A DNA stretch of 54,790 nt, from NCBI GenBank assembly GCA_039024435.1, contig JBCCQH010000043.1, positions 1-54,790 of the forward strand, in the 5' to 3' direction. Origin of the DNA: JBCCQH01 sp039024435 (lineage in GTDB: Bacteria > Bacteroidota > Bacteroidia > J057 > JADKCL01). The notes beneath the pieces are model-generated. The model was not told the origin of the DNA. It saw only the letters and a program-made list of their open reading frames with translations, and ran no database searches. Position numbers and translations under genes: made by a program. Each line of letters opens with the position of its first letter. Position 1 is the stretch's first letter. Below, piece after piece: positions 25,280 through 33,010 of the stretch.

Positions 25280-25552
25280 ATGGAAGAGTATATGCTGGCT
25301 TGCCCGACCAAGGCGCTGACCGGAATCGACTGTCCGGGCTGCGGTTTCCAGCGGGCCTTCGTCGATCTGCTCCGCGGGGATCTCGCCGGCAGTTGGGAGC
25401 ATTATCCTCCGCTGTTTCCCTTTCTTCTGACCATGTTGCTGTTGTTATTTTTTCTCCTCAGCCGCTACCGCTATCGCCTGCACTTAGTGGTTGGCAGCTT
25501 TTTCGCAACCGTAGCATTTATCGTCGCCAATTACGTGGTAAAAATATTGTAA
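25280..25552 (+). CDS. DUF2752 family membrane protein
   Basis: A 90-residue protein matching DUF2752: the 'CPTKALTGIDCPGCGFQRAFVDLLRGDL' segment with the CPGCG(F/M)xRA hallmark, then two hydrophobic helices (about 44-62 and 68-87). Function is not established. It is followed 42 bp later by a small DUF4190-like membrane protein; I recall this pair being common in Bacteroidota, but cannot verify that here. Confidence 0.9.
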   Translation: MEEYMLACPTKALTGIDCPGCGFQRAFVDLLRGDLAGSWEHYPPLFPFLLTMLLLLFFLLSRYRYRLHLVVGSFFATVAFIVANYVVKIL

Positions 25553-25594
25553 TTTTACCGTGAGTTCGGTGATCATTAACCTCTCAATCGCACC

Positions 25595-26005
25595 ATGAGC
25601 AACGATCCGCAATACGAAGACCCGTTTTCCGATCCTTTTGATGATCAGGTCCAGCAAGATCCTTTTGTAGAGGATCACTTTTCGCAGTCCCGCCCAGTGA
25701 CGGGTCCGTCCGGCATCGTGGAACAGCTTCCCGACGCGACGGCGGTTCTGGTACTTGGTATCCTATCGATTTTGGGGGCTTTTTGCTACGGCATTGTCGG
25801 ACTGATTCTGGGCATCATTGCCGTGGCCATGGCGGGCAAACCTTCGCGGCTCTACCACATGAATCCGGGCCACTACACCCAGTCTTCGTACAGCAATCTC
25901 CAAGCCGGAAAAATTTGTGGTATCATCGGCATCGTACTTTCCTCACTGATCGTCGTCCTGGTCCTCGCCGCCTTCATCGCCATGGCCAATGAGGGTGCGT
26001 TTTGA
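25595..26005 (+). CDS. Small membrane protein, DUF4190-like ('CCC motif' type)
   Basis: A 136-residue protein with an acidic, Gln/Asp-rich cytoplasmic N-terminus (about 45 residues with repeated DPF motifs) followed by two hydrophobic segments: 'AVLVLGILSILGAFCYGIVGLILGIIAVAMA' (50-80) and 'GKICGIIGIVLSSLIVVLVLAAFIAMA' (105-132). The layout matches DUF4190-like proteins of Bacteroidota. It lies next to the DUF2752 gene in the same orientation and is likely cotranscribed. The function is unknown. Confidence 0.82.
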   Translation: MSNDPQYEDPFSDPFDDQVQQDPFVEDHFSQSRPVTGPSGIVEQLPDATAVLVLGILSILGAFCYGIVGLILGIIAVAMAGKPSRLYHMNPGHYTQSSYSNLQAGKICGIIGIVLSSLIVVLVLAAFIAMANEGAF

Positions 26006-26034
26006 GTAACGGTTTTCTGCGGCACTGATTCGGG

Positions 26035-29000
26035 CTAACGTCCCCGCACCGCGCCCAGAGTACGGTACTCAGGCAACTTCCACCGCCAATTGCCGCCGGG
26101 GTGCAGATACCCCACGCCCGCCCCATTGAACACCTGAATCAGGCCCGCCGTGGTCTGAACCACGTCGTGGGTGGCTTCCAGCAACACTTCCCCCCGGCAA
26201 CTGATCAGTCCGTACTTGTAGCCGTACACGACCCCCGCCCGGCCTTCAGAAAACTGGACCGGGGCGGCAAACCTGGTCTGAACCCAAGGATTGCCTTCCT
26301 GATCGACCAGCACCCAAGCCTGGTTCCGAGCGACTTGCCCCAATCCATCGGCAAAGGGTTGTACCGCCGAGAAGTGGGAGTCGCCACCCGCCGAGCGCAA
26401 AACATTGCCCAACGAATCCAGATACAGCCAGTGCGAATGCTGGGTTCGCACCGCCGCAATGCCTTCCCGAAACGGCCCTACCCACGCCCAGCTTGCCTCC
26501 GGCGGGCGGATGTCCGCACCCCTCCGGTCAAACACGTACCACTGCCCCTGCTTCAGGCCGGCTGCCCGGTGGCTACCGAAGTCCTGCACCCGCACGTACT
26601 GCGGTGCGATGACCATTTGCCCGAAACGATCCACAAAACCCCATCCTTCCCGCATCCGCACCGCCGCTCGTCCAGCGTGGAAATCCCGCAACTCCGAAAA
26701 CTTGCCTTTGATCACCACTTTCCCCGTCCGGTCGACATAGCCCGACCACTGCCCCGTCCGTACCCAGGCCCGGCCAGACCGAAAATCGCCCATTTTCCGG
26801 TAGTTTGAACGCACCGCGAGCTGGCCCAGGCTGTCCACCGCGCCGTAAGCGCCATTTTTGCTCCGGACCACCGCCATTCCCTCAGAAAAGGGGCGGACCG
26901 AACGGTAACGTGCCTTGACCACCAGATTGCCCTCCCGGTCGATCATTCCGTAGCCCCGCCGAGTACGCACTACCGCCAGACCGTGCTGAAAATCCTCCGC
27001 GCTGAGGAACTGGGGCGGGACCGCCCATCCACCCTGCGTATCCAGGTAGCCCGCGCGTCCCCCCCAATGCGCCCAGGCGCGGCCCTGGTGGAAGTCCCCC
27101 GCGCGCACGAAACGTTCGCCCGCCAGCGGCGTCCCCCGCCGATCAATGAATTGCCAAAACCGCCCTTGCCGCACCCGGGCAAACCCCTCGTGGAAATCCG
27201 CCGCGGCGTCGTACTGCGCGGGAATCACCCACTCACCCTGGAGATCGATATATCCCCATTTTCCTGCGAATTTTACCGCGGCCAGGCCCTCGGAAAAGGC
27301 ATTTCCCGCCGCAAACCGCGGTCCAGTGATCGGATTGCCTTGCGCATCGATGTAGCCGAATCTTCCGTCGAACCGCGCGGTTTTGATAAAGGGTCGCCCC
27401 GCAACGGTGAGCCGCTGGAGCCTTTCCAGCGTGACCGGTACAATTTCCGCTCCGGTGGTGTCCAGCACCCCCCAAAGCTTCCCCTGTTGGACAAAGGCGA
27501 TCTCCTGGGCAAAATCCGCGGCAAAGTCGTAGGTCGGCTTGACCAGCCATTTGCCATCGCCCTTGAGGTAGCCCCACTTGCCCTTCTTTGCGTACAAATA
27601 CTGCCGGGTGACGCCCCCCCAATCCGACTGAGCCGGCCGCTCCTCCAATTGGTAGGTCGGATGGGATTCGGGCTTCCATTGCAGGCCGCCATCGACCATG
27701 ACCCGGGCGACACCATCCACAAATGGGCCTACGTAGCGGATGCGGCGCGAATTGATCACCTTACCGGAGCGGTGCACGATGCTGCGCCGACCATTGGGCA
27801 GAATGATCCGCGCATATTCATTCTCGATAAAATCCCGCGCTTTCAGCTCTTGTAGGACCGGCTTGATGAGTACCCGTCCCCGCGCATGGTTCACCAACCC
27901 GAAGTGGTCGCGGCCCGCGTAGTGCCAGCGGGTCAGACTCAGTTCAGTTCCCGGAACCACAAATACATAGTGGTAGCGCGCTGAAATCAGCGTATCACCG
28001 GAAATTGTGTCTCGCAGGCCGTACATTTCATTGCCCCGATCAAAGTACCACATCCGGCTTCTCCGCCGAATCCGACCCCGGCGGCCCACATTTTCCGGGC
28101 GCCCTTCCCGGGGATCGCGCCGGAGGATAAACCGATTCCCGGAGAACAAGCGCCCGTCTTCGCCGATGTAATAGCTCGTTTTTTCGTTCCCGGTAAAGGC
28201 TTCGATTCGCTCATCGTGCCAGTTCAGCGCCGTGAAGCGCGCCGGTAGGACAATTTTGCCCCGCTGGTCAAACAGTCCGTGCTTGCCGTCCTTTTCGAAA
28301 TGAAAGTGTCCTTTCCGGGAAGGATGGATGCGGTCCGCCCCGGTAACTTCGCCCGGCTGCCCCATGGCATCGAGCCAGGTCCAGTGCCCCGCACTCCGGC
28401 CAAAAAATCCGGAATCGTCCGCCCGCACCTCGAGTTCGTCGTACTGGAAAGGGATGACGGTATCGCCCCGCAAATTGATCGCCCCGATGTGCGTCTGCCC
28501 GGCCGCCCGCAACCACTCGCCCCGCAGGATTTCCAACGAAGCAAAAGGCACCGGCGTAAGGGCGGTACCGTCCGCCCGATTAAGCACCCAACCGTCCGCC
28601 GCCTGAATCGCAAACTGATCCGGTCCCAGAGGCCGAATGTCGGGGTAGTCCTGCTCGGACAATTGAATCCCACGCTTGCTGATGAGTCCACTGCTTTCCG
28701 CATCTTCGTAACTGAGCCAGCCGTAGGGAGCCTGTTCTAGGGATAAAAATGGCTGCCGCAGGATCGGCTGTCCATTCATCCCCAACAGCCAGGTCCCCTG
28801 GGAGTCGGTCGCGGCAAATTTCAATTCGCCCAAGTGTAGCAGCGCGGTGTATTTGACCGGAATGCGCTGCCCGCTCTTCAGATCCCAATAGCCCAGCAAA
28901 GTGCGGTCGCGCAAGCGCACCAGATCGCCTTCCTCCGGTTCCAGGCGGTAAAGCTGCGGGGGAAGCACCACCCGGGCATCCCCGGTAACCAACGAATACA

Positions 29001-29451
29001 GGATTTTACCGCAGTGGGGCCCCGGGCAAGGGGCATCTTCCTGCATCTCGTGGTAGCGGTGGGTAAACCAAAGGTGATCGTGGTAGACCGGCGGGCGCTG
29101 CCGTCCACTGGGCAGGTGCTTGTATCCCCAACGGTGCCGCTTGCGGTACCAAACGATGCTATCGGACCGGACAAATACCCGGTCGTATTCGGGTTCCAGC
29201 ATCCATTTTCCGGTCCGGTCGATGATACCTTGTCCCTGGCCATCGCCGACTTTGATGCGGCCGGAGACCAGGGGCTGGACAAAGGAAAACCGGGGCACAA
29301 TTACCCGCTGCCCCGCCGTATCGATCAGGCCCCATTTTCCCGATTCACAGATCGGCAAGAGTGGCGACTGGGCGAGGTGGACCACCGGATCGATCAGAAA
29401 CAATAGGAACAGAATAGGCAAAGAAAATGCCCGCCAGGATGCATAAGTCAT
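26035..29451 (-). CDS. Very large secreted WG-repeat protein
   Basis: An 1138-residue protein with a signal peptide (MTYASWRAFSLPILFLLFLIDPVVHLAQ) and at least 25 WG repeats over its whole length: units of about 22-25 residues such as 'GKWGYIDLQGEWVIPAQYDAAADFHEGFARVR'-like stretches with the G-x-(W/Y)-G-(Y/L/F)-(I/V)-D pattern. WG repeats form a beta-propeller or solenoid-like surface. The last third carries the most regular units. There is no T9SS C-terminal domain; it ends with 'GYLHPGGNWRWKLPEYRTLGAVRGR'. It is likely periplasmic or outer-membrane associated. ATG at 29451 is preferred to earlier starts because it begins the signal peptide. Confidence 0.9.
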   Translation of the reverse strand: MTYASWRAFSLPILFLLFLIDPVVHLAQSPLLPICESGKWGLIDTAGQRVIVPRFSFVQPLVSGRIKVGDGQGQGIIDRTGKWMLEPEYDRVFVRSDSIVWYRKRHRWGYKHLPSGRQRPPVYHDHLWFTHRYHEMQEDAPCPGPHCGKILYSLVTGDARVVLPPQLYRLEPEEGDLVRLRDRTLLGYWDLKSGQRIPVKYTALLHLGELKFAATDSQGTWLLGMNGQPILRQPFLSLEQAPYGWLSYEDAESSGLISKRGIQLSEQDYPDIRPLGPDQFAIQAADGWVLNRADGTALTPVPFASLEILRGEWLRAAGQTHIGAINLRGDTVIPFQYDELEVRADDSGFFGRSAGHWTWLDAMGQPGEVTGADRIHPSRKGHFHFEKDGKHGLFDQRGKIVLPARFTALNWHDERIEAFTGNEKTSYYIGEDGRLFSGNRFILRRDPREGRPENVGRRGRIRRRSRMWYFDRGNEMYGLRDTISGDTLISARYHYVFVVPGTELSLTRWHYAGRDHFGLVNHARGRVLIKPVLQELKARDFIENEYARIILPNGRRSIVHRSGKVINSRRIRYVGPFVDGVARVMVDGGLQWKPESHPTYQLEERPAQSDWGGVTRQYLYAKKGKWGYLKGDGKWLVKPTYDFAADFAQEIAFVQQGKLWGVLDTTGAEIVPVTLERLQRLTVAGRPFIKTARFDGRFGYIDAQGNPITGPRFAAGNAFSEGLAAVKFAGKWGYIDLQGEWVIPAQYDAAADFHEGFARVRQGRFWQFIDRRGTPLAGERFVRAGDFHQGRAWAHWGGRAGYLDTQGGWAVPPQFLSAEDFQHGLAVVRTRRGYGMIDREGNLVVKARYRSVRPFSEGMAVVRSKNGAYGAVDSLGQLAVRSNYRKMGDFRSGRAWVRTGQWSGYVDRTGKVVIKGKFSELRDFHAGRAAVRMREGWGFVDRFGQMVIAPQYVRVQDFGSHRAAGLKQGQWYVFDRRGADIRPPEASWAWVGPFREGIAAVRTQHSHWLYLDSLGNVLRSAGGDSHFSAVQPFADGLGQVARNQAWVLVDQEGNPWVQTRFAAPVQFSEGRAGVVYGYKYGLISCRGEVLLEATHDVVQTTAGLIQVFNGAGVGYLHPGGNWRWKLPEYRTLGAVRGR

Positions 29452-29601
29452 GGTTGCGATGGAATTTGATGACCGATAATAATGACTGCGACCGGAGCGC
29501 ACAACACACGTCTTTTCCGGTTTGTCTACATAATGCGCAAATGGAAAAAGGTTACGGGGGCGGGGCGAGTGGATTGGGGTAGATCCGAGGTTGAATTTGC
29601 G

Positions 29602-29636
29602 TCCTGAGCCACGCGGTATGTCCGCGTGGCTCAGGA
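29602..29636. repeat. Perfect 15-bp hairpin
   Basis: TCCTGAGCCACGCGG and its exact complement are separated by only 5 nt (TATGT). It lies 80 bp behind the minus-strand lipoprotein gene and 150 bp upstream of the WG-repeat gene. There is no direct T-run on either side. It may be a rho-independent-like or stabilising 3' element, or a REP-type repeat; a single copy was seen in the window. Confidence 0.6.
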
Positions 29637-29716
29637 TCTTTGAATTTGTTTGAGGTGGCCAGCCAATTCCGTGATGAAACTGGTCTTGGGGGGTGAGCAA
29701 TAAGAATGTTAAGGGG

Positions 29717-30304
29717 TCACTTCACTTGCCCTTTGGCAAACTGATAAGATCGCTCCAGGATCACCTTTGCGACCTCCATTTCCGCATGGCTCCGCGGCGC
29801 GTACAGCATCACAATATTCGGCGGCAAAATCCCTCTCTTGATCATTGGGTGCCACTCCCCCCAGCCGTTTTCGATCATCTTCTCGGCGTCGTGCTCGGGG
29901 AGACCGAGGTGCAGACTGTAATCTGGTTGGGGGTGAAAATGGGCAAACTCAGTTCCGACCATGAAGGCATTGCAGGCATCGCAGGCATGGGCATCTTCCA
30001 TCCACATGGCAATTGCCCCCGGAACGGAAATCGCGCTGGGTCTTTTGTTGATGTTCGCCAGCGCAAAGGCCCAATCCATCAATTTGTGCACAAATGACAG
30101 ATCTTCCGGCTGCTGATTCAGTTGGGTGTGGGGGTTGGTATCGGTCGTCGACGGTCGGTTTCCCTTCCGGACGGGCAGGTGGTTGAAATCTATTGGGGCA
30201 TCCATAATTCCTGATTGATTGACATGGCACGAAATCAACAATGGGGCAATAAGGCAGACCAGCAAGGTCCGCAGTGAGGTGCCAATTTTTCTTTCCGTCT
30301 TCAT
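29717..30304 (-). CDS. Lipoprotein with DUF5519/luciferase-like domain
   Basis: A 195-residue lipoprotein (signal core 'LLVCLIAPLLIS' followed by the lipid-attachment Cys). The C-terminal part 'HPMIKRGILPPNIVMLYAPRSHAEMEVAKVILERSYQFAKG' and the preceding 'EFAHFHPQPDYSLHLGLPEHDAEKMIENGWGEWH' correspond to the DUF5519 ('luciferase-like') pattern, in which H-P..g....P...V..YAPR..+E.....I. is conserved. This family has no assigned reaction. The central segment has a CDACN motif that could bind metal. It is transcribed towards the WG-repeat gene. Confidence 0.78.
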   Translation of the reverse strand: MKTERKIGTSLRTLLVCLIAPLLISCHVNQSGIMDAPIDFNHLPVRKGNRPSTTDTNPHTQLNQQPEDLSFVHKLMDWAFALANINKRPSAISVPGAIAMWMEDAHACDACNAFMVGTEFAHFHPQPDYSLHLGLPEHDAEKMIENGWGEWHPMIKRGILPPNIVMLYAPRSHAEMEVAKVILERSYQFAKGQVK

Positions 30305-30381
30305 ATTGCCATCGCATTGTTTGAATACGAAGACAAAGTTCTCTTATCGGGCGGAGAATACGCTTAAAGTAATTTAAGAAA

Positions 30382-30954
30382 CTACCTTTTCCTTTTGCTT
30401 CGCAGCATGCTGAGGAATTCCGGAGTGATGCCCAGATAACCCGCGATGTGTTTCTGCGCTATGCGCTGCGCCAATGCGGGATATTCAGTTAAAAATTTTT
30501 CGTAGCGATCCGCTGCAGTCAGGGAAATGGCCCGCAGAATTCTTTTCTCGTGAGAAAACATCGTGTTCCGAAACAGGATCCGTGTGTAACTCAGGAATTC
30601 CGGAATCTCCGAATGCAGAAGTTGCCAGTTCTTTTGGTTGATCGCAAGCACCGCCGTGTCCTCAATCGCCTGCACCCCCACCGCGGCGGTGGTATTGCGG
30701 ATGAAACTTTGCAAATCTCCGCACCACCAATCTTCCATCGCAAAGGAAATGTTGTGCTCCAGGCCATTGTAATCCGGAATGTAGGTTCTCACACAACCTT
30801 CAAGAATGAAGTAGACCTCGCGGGCAAAATCGTCCGGATGGACGAGGTGATCCTTCTTCGCATAGTGCCTTTCCACGACCTTGTCCGCAATGAAGGGAAA
30901 GCAATCTTCCGAAATCGGGGCAATGCTATTGATATGTTCGATCAACCGTTCCAT
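30382..30954 (-). CDS. Crp/Fnr family regulator (short Bacteroidota type)
   Basis: A 190-residue cAMP-binding-fold protein. The N-terminal cyclic-nucleotide-binding-like roll (about residues 20-115) contains 'GCVRTYIPDYNGLEHNISFAMEDWWCGDL', and the C-terminus is the abbreviated helix-turn-helix 'QKHIAGYLGITPEFLSMLRSK', typical of short Crp-like regulators in Bacteroidota. These often regulate a neighbouring gene; here the downstream neighbour on the same strand is the DUF5519-like lipoprotein gene. The arrangement is not conclusive. Confidence 0.9.
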   Translation of the reverse strand: MERLIEHINSIAPISEDCFPFIADKVVERHYAKKDHLVHPDDFAREVYFILEGCVRTYIPDYNGLEHNISFAMEDWWCGDLQSFIRNTTAAVGVQAIEDTAVLAINQKNWQLLHSEIPEFLSYTRILFRNTMFSHEKRILRAISLTAADRYEKFLTEYPALAQRIAQKHIAGYLGITPEFLSMLRSKRKR

Positions 30955-31452
30955 GTTACCGATGTAAAAATAGGAATTGTTCCCGGTGCCCAGGGTCGCG
31001 GGGTGAATTTAATTCTGCGATTTTACGCCACCAGATTTCACCGAGCAAGTTGAAACTGCCGGTCAGGTTAGGGAATTGCGGTCCAGTCGGACCGCCGTGC
31101 TTCCTCCGGGCCCTTGCTCCACCGGATACCGGTAACAGCCCTTTCTCCCCAAAAAGCAAAAAGGGCCTGATCGCTCAGTACCCTTAATATTAAATTTTCG
31201 GTGGCCCCGATAGGACAAGGGTCGAACCGTTTTTGGGCCGGACTTGGACAGTATCAAAAACAGGTTGAGCCGATCAAAATCCGCTTCTCCTGTGTCCTCG
31301 TTTCCTGACCGCCTCCGCCGAAAACCATCAGGGCCGCCCACAATTGAGGGGCGGCCCTTTTCGATTACCCGCAAGCGAGCGGTTTTTTAAACCGCCCGGT
31401 CGTGGCCGGTTTGAGAAAAGAAGTGGAGAATTAGCCGATTTGGAGAACGCCG
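30955..31452. other. Intergenic region, possible non-coding transcript
   Basis: A 498-bp stretch without a supported gene. A frame at 31063-31374 (minus) gives a low-quality translation and overlaps a hairpin, so I reject it. A strong terminator-like hairpin at 31330-31362 points in the plus direction although no plus-strand gene lies before it. Confidence 0.5.
31330..31362 (+). terminator. Orphan plus-strand terminator
   Basis: A perfect 10-bp stem (AGGGCCGCCC/GGGCGGCCCT) with a 9-nt loop is followed directly by TTTT on the plus strand. The minus direction has only a delayed T-run (GATGGTTTT), but it could also serve the zinc-ribbon gene that ends at 31453. Confidence 0.6.
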
Positions 31453-31713
31453 TCACAAGCCGGACACCTCCAATGGTGTTTCAGGATGCTCGCCGTCATC
31501 GAAGAACAAAGCGCCCTCGAAATCGGGCTCGTCACAGGAGCACCAAATCGCGGCTTCCCGCTTCATCCTTCCGAGCGTTTCAGGGGAAATTTTTGCAGTG
31601 CCTCCACACTCGAAACAGAAGAATAAAAATTCGGATTCAGTGCCGGGGGTGAGGTTGGTTAAGGTCATGTTCCCGGAGCCCTTGCACCTTGGGCAATCGC
31701 GATAATTTTTCAT
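31453..31713 (-). CDS. Small zinc-ribbon protein
   Basis: An 86-residue protein with two CxxC pairs in a DnaJ-like zinc-ribbon arrangement (CPRCKGSG at the N-terminus and CFECGG about 27 residues later) and a further CSC near residue 64. The acidic C-terminus (FDDGEHPETP) is unordered in character. ATG at 31713 is used because it lies just before the first pair. No family was recognised. It is the last gene of the AT-richer cassette, separated from the DUF3085-like gene by a bidirectional terminator, so it has its own promoter. Confidence 0.62.
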   Translation of the reverse strand: MKNYRDCPRCKGSGNMTLTNLTPGTESEFLFFCFECGGTAKISPETLGRMKREAAIWCSCDEPDFEGALFFDDGEHPETPLEVSGL

Positions 31714-31762
31714 AGAACTATTGATTTGATTTTTTACCCCCATTCAAGCAGGAAGCCCACCC

Positions 31763-31799
31763 AAAAAGCCGCCAATCCTTTTCAGATTTGGCGGCTTTT
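31763..31799. terminator. Bidirectional terminator
   Basis: A 10-bp stem (AAAGCCGCCA/TGGCGGCTTT type, one internal bulge) with flanking A and T tracts on both sides. It would stop transcription from the DUF3085-like gene on the minus strand. Confidence 0.82.
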
Positions 31800-31837
31800 C
31801 GTGCGGGAGATTTTGGGAACCTTTACCCCCGGATCTT

Positions 31838-32263
31838 TCAATTGGGAGACCATCCGAGCACAAAGCTATTTTCGTCAACGGTGATATATAAATAGCCGTC
31901 CGTTCTTCTCAGATGCTCCATAAAAAAATCGTCGATTTCAATGGCTTCGGCGAAGTCATCGCCCCCGACAACGTAGTGGGAGTTTTCCCATACTTCGGAA
32001 TCCTTTTCAGGATGGTAACCCAAGGCGTAGGAAATCAGTCCTGAGCTTTTCGGGGTTTCTTCTTCCTTCATGGCTCCATTTGACAAAAGATATATCCCTT
32101 CATCCTTTACCCAATTCAGCCCCGGAGGGATGACAGGGTTTTCGATGCGTTGGAATTTCTCGTCGTAGTTCTGGGCGAATGTCCCCTTGCGCTCGGTTGA
32201 GCCCAAAGCGTGTTCGATCAAAGGGGCAACTTCCCCCATTTTGAAAAACAGTGTTGTTTTCAT
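31838..32263 (-). CDS. DUF3085-like protein
   Basis: A 141-residue soluble protein. The pattern 'LFFKMGEVAPLIEHA', then 'GLNWVKDEGIYLLSNG', 'ISYALGYHPEKDSEVWE' and 'GGDDFAEAIEI' agrees with what I recall of DUF3085 proteins ('F.m.dV..L+.HA... V.d.GVYLMSNG... AYA...P......W.....+GGDDgve.l'), which occur on plasmids, in phages and in accessory regions. The function is unknown. The gene is flanked by hairpin terminators on both sides within the AT-richer cassette. Confidence 0.66.
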   Translation of the reverse strand: MKTTLFFKMGEVAPLIEHALGSTERKGTFAQNYDEKFQRIENPVIPPGLNWVKDEGIYLLSNGAMKEEETPKSSGLISYALGYHPEKDSEVWENSHYVVGGDDFAEAIEIDDFFMEHLRRTDGYLYITVDENSFVLGWSPN

Positions 32264-32338
32264 TGCACTAAGGTTTAGGTGTTCAGAATGTCAAAAAACG
32301 TTTCACCTAAACCTGTGCAGGAAGTGCGCCGGAAAAAG

Positions 32339-32368
32339 GAAAACCCGGCGTGAGCATGACGGGTTTTC
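32339..32368. terminator. Bidirectional terminator behind the candidate immunity gene
   Basis: GAAAACCCG pairs perfectly with CGGGTTTTC over a 12-nt loop. It lies 18 nt behind the minus-strand stop at 32386 and closes the toxin-immunity pair's transcript. Confidence 0.82.
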
Positions 32369-32385
32369 TGATTGTATAGGCTCAT

Positions 32386-33000
32386 TCAGAGAACGTATTT
32401 CTCAATCAATCTAACCGCGTCATAATCGTCAAATTGACTAACGAGCTTGTTTTGAAATTCTTCCTGGGGTACCCCAGCCCCAACCATTGCCGACCATAAT
32501 TGTGTACCTATTCCCCTCCAGAAGTATTTGCCATAATTTGCGGCAATCCCCTCTGCCTCGAAGAGATGTTTTTCACCAAGAAATATTTCAAAATCTTCTA
32601 AAAATCGCTCAAAAAAACGGATGGTCCGGCCTCTGTCCATTTTGATCGTGGGAATGTAGCTACCGACTGTTAGTAGGCACAATAACCCCCAAGAGGATTC
32701 CACCATCGAATCAAACAATAGGTTTTTCTCTCCAAAATAAATGCTGTCCTCAGCGAGAAGACTCGACTTAAAATATCTGGACGGAGAATAAACCCGAAAT
32801 GCTTTAACTGATCCGACGGCAGGGTTAATCTCGAAGAGGACTTTGATCCCCGACCCCTTTGGAGCCATGGACTCAGTTAGAAACATTTCGTCCTCGGGAA
32901 TTTCGCTCCATTTCATTTCTCGTTTTACCTTTGCCATCCACCTTTTTGTTCGTTGGTGGACTTCCTGGCCGGTCCCGAAAAGAATTTTGGGTATTTCCAT
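32386..33000 (-). CDS. Hypothetical protein, candidate immunity protein
   Basis: A 204-residue soluble protein with no signal peptide. It has a basic N-terminus, mixed alpha/beta character ('VGSVKAFRVYSPSRYFKSSLLAEDSIYFG') and a helical C-terminal half. I do not recognise a family. It starts 10 bp behind the stop of the toxin-like gene and shares its strand and terminator, an arrangement standard for immunity genes. The DNA is unusually AT-rich (about 37 percent GC at 32401-32460, counted by hand). The immunity role is inferred from position only; it might instead be an adaptor or chaperone. Confidence 0.72.
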   Translation of the reverse strand: MEIPKILFGTGQEVHQRTKRWMAKVKREMKWSEIPEDEMFLTESMAPKGSGIKVLFEINPAVGSVKAFRVYSPSRYFKSSLLAEDSIYFGEKNLLFDSMVESSWGLLCLLTVGSYIPTIKMDRGRTIRFFERFLEDFEIFLGEKHLFEAEGIAANYGKYFWRGIGTQLWSAMVGAGVPQEEFQNKLVSQFDDYDAVRLIEKYVL

Positions 33001-33010
33001 TTTGTGGAAA

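Noticed and set aside
26983..27855. 290-residue plus-strand frame inside the WG-repeat gene
   Set aside because: It is fully contained in the WG-repeat gene, whose regular repeats prove the minus-strand frame.
31063..31374. 103-residue minus-strand frame
   Set aside because: Composition is poor, it overlaps a terminator hairpin and gives no recognisable product.
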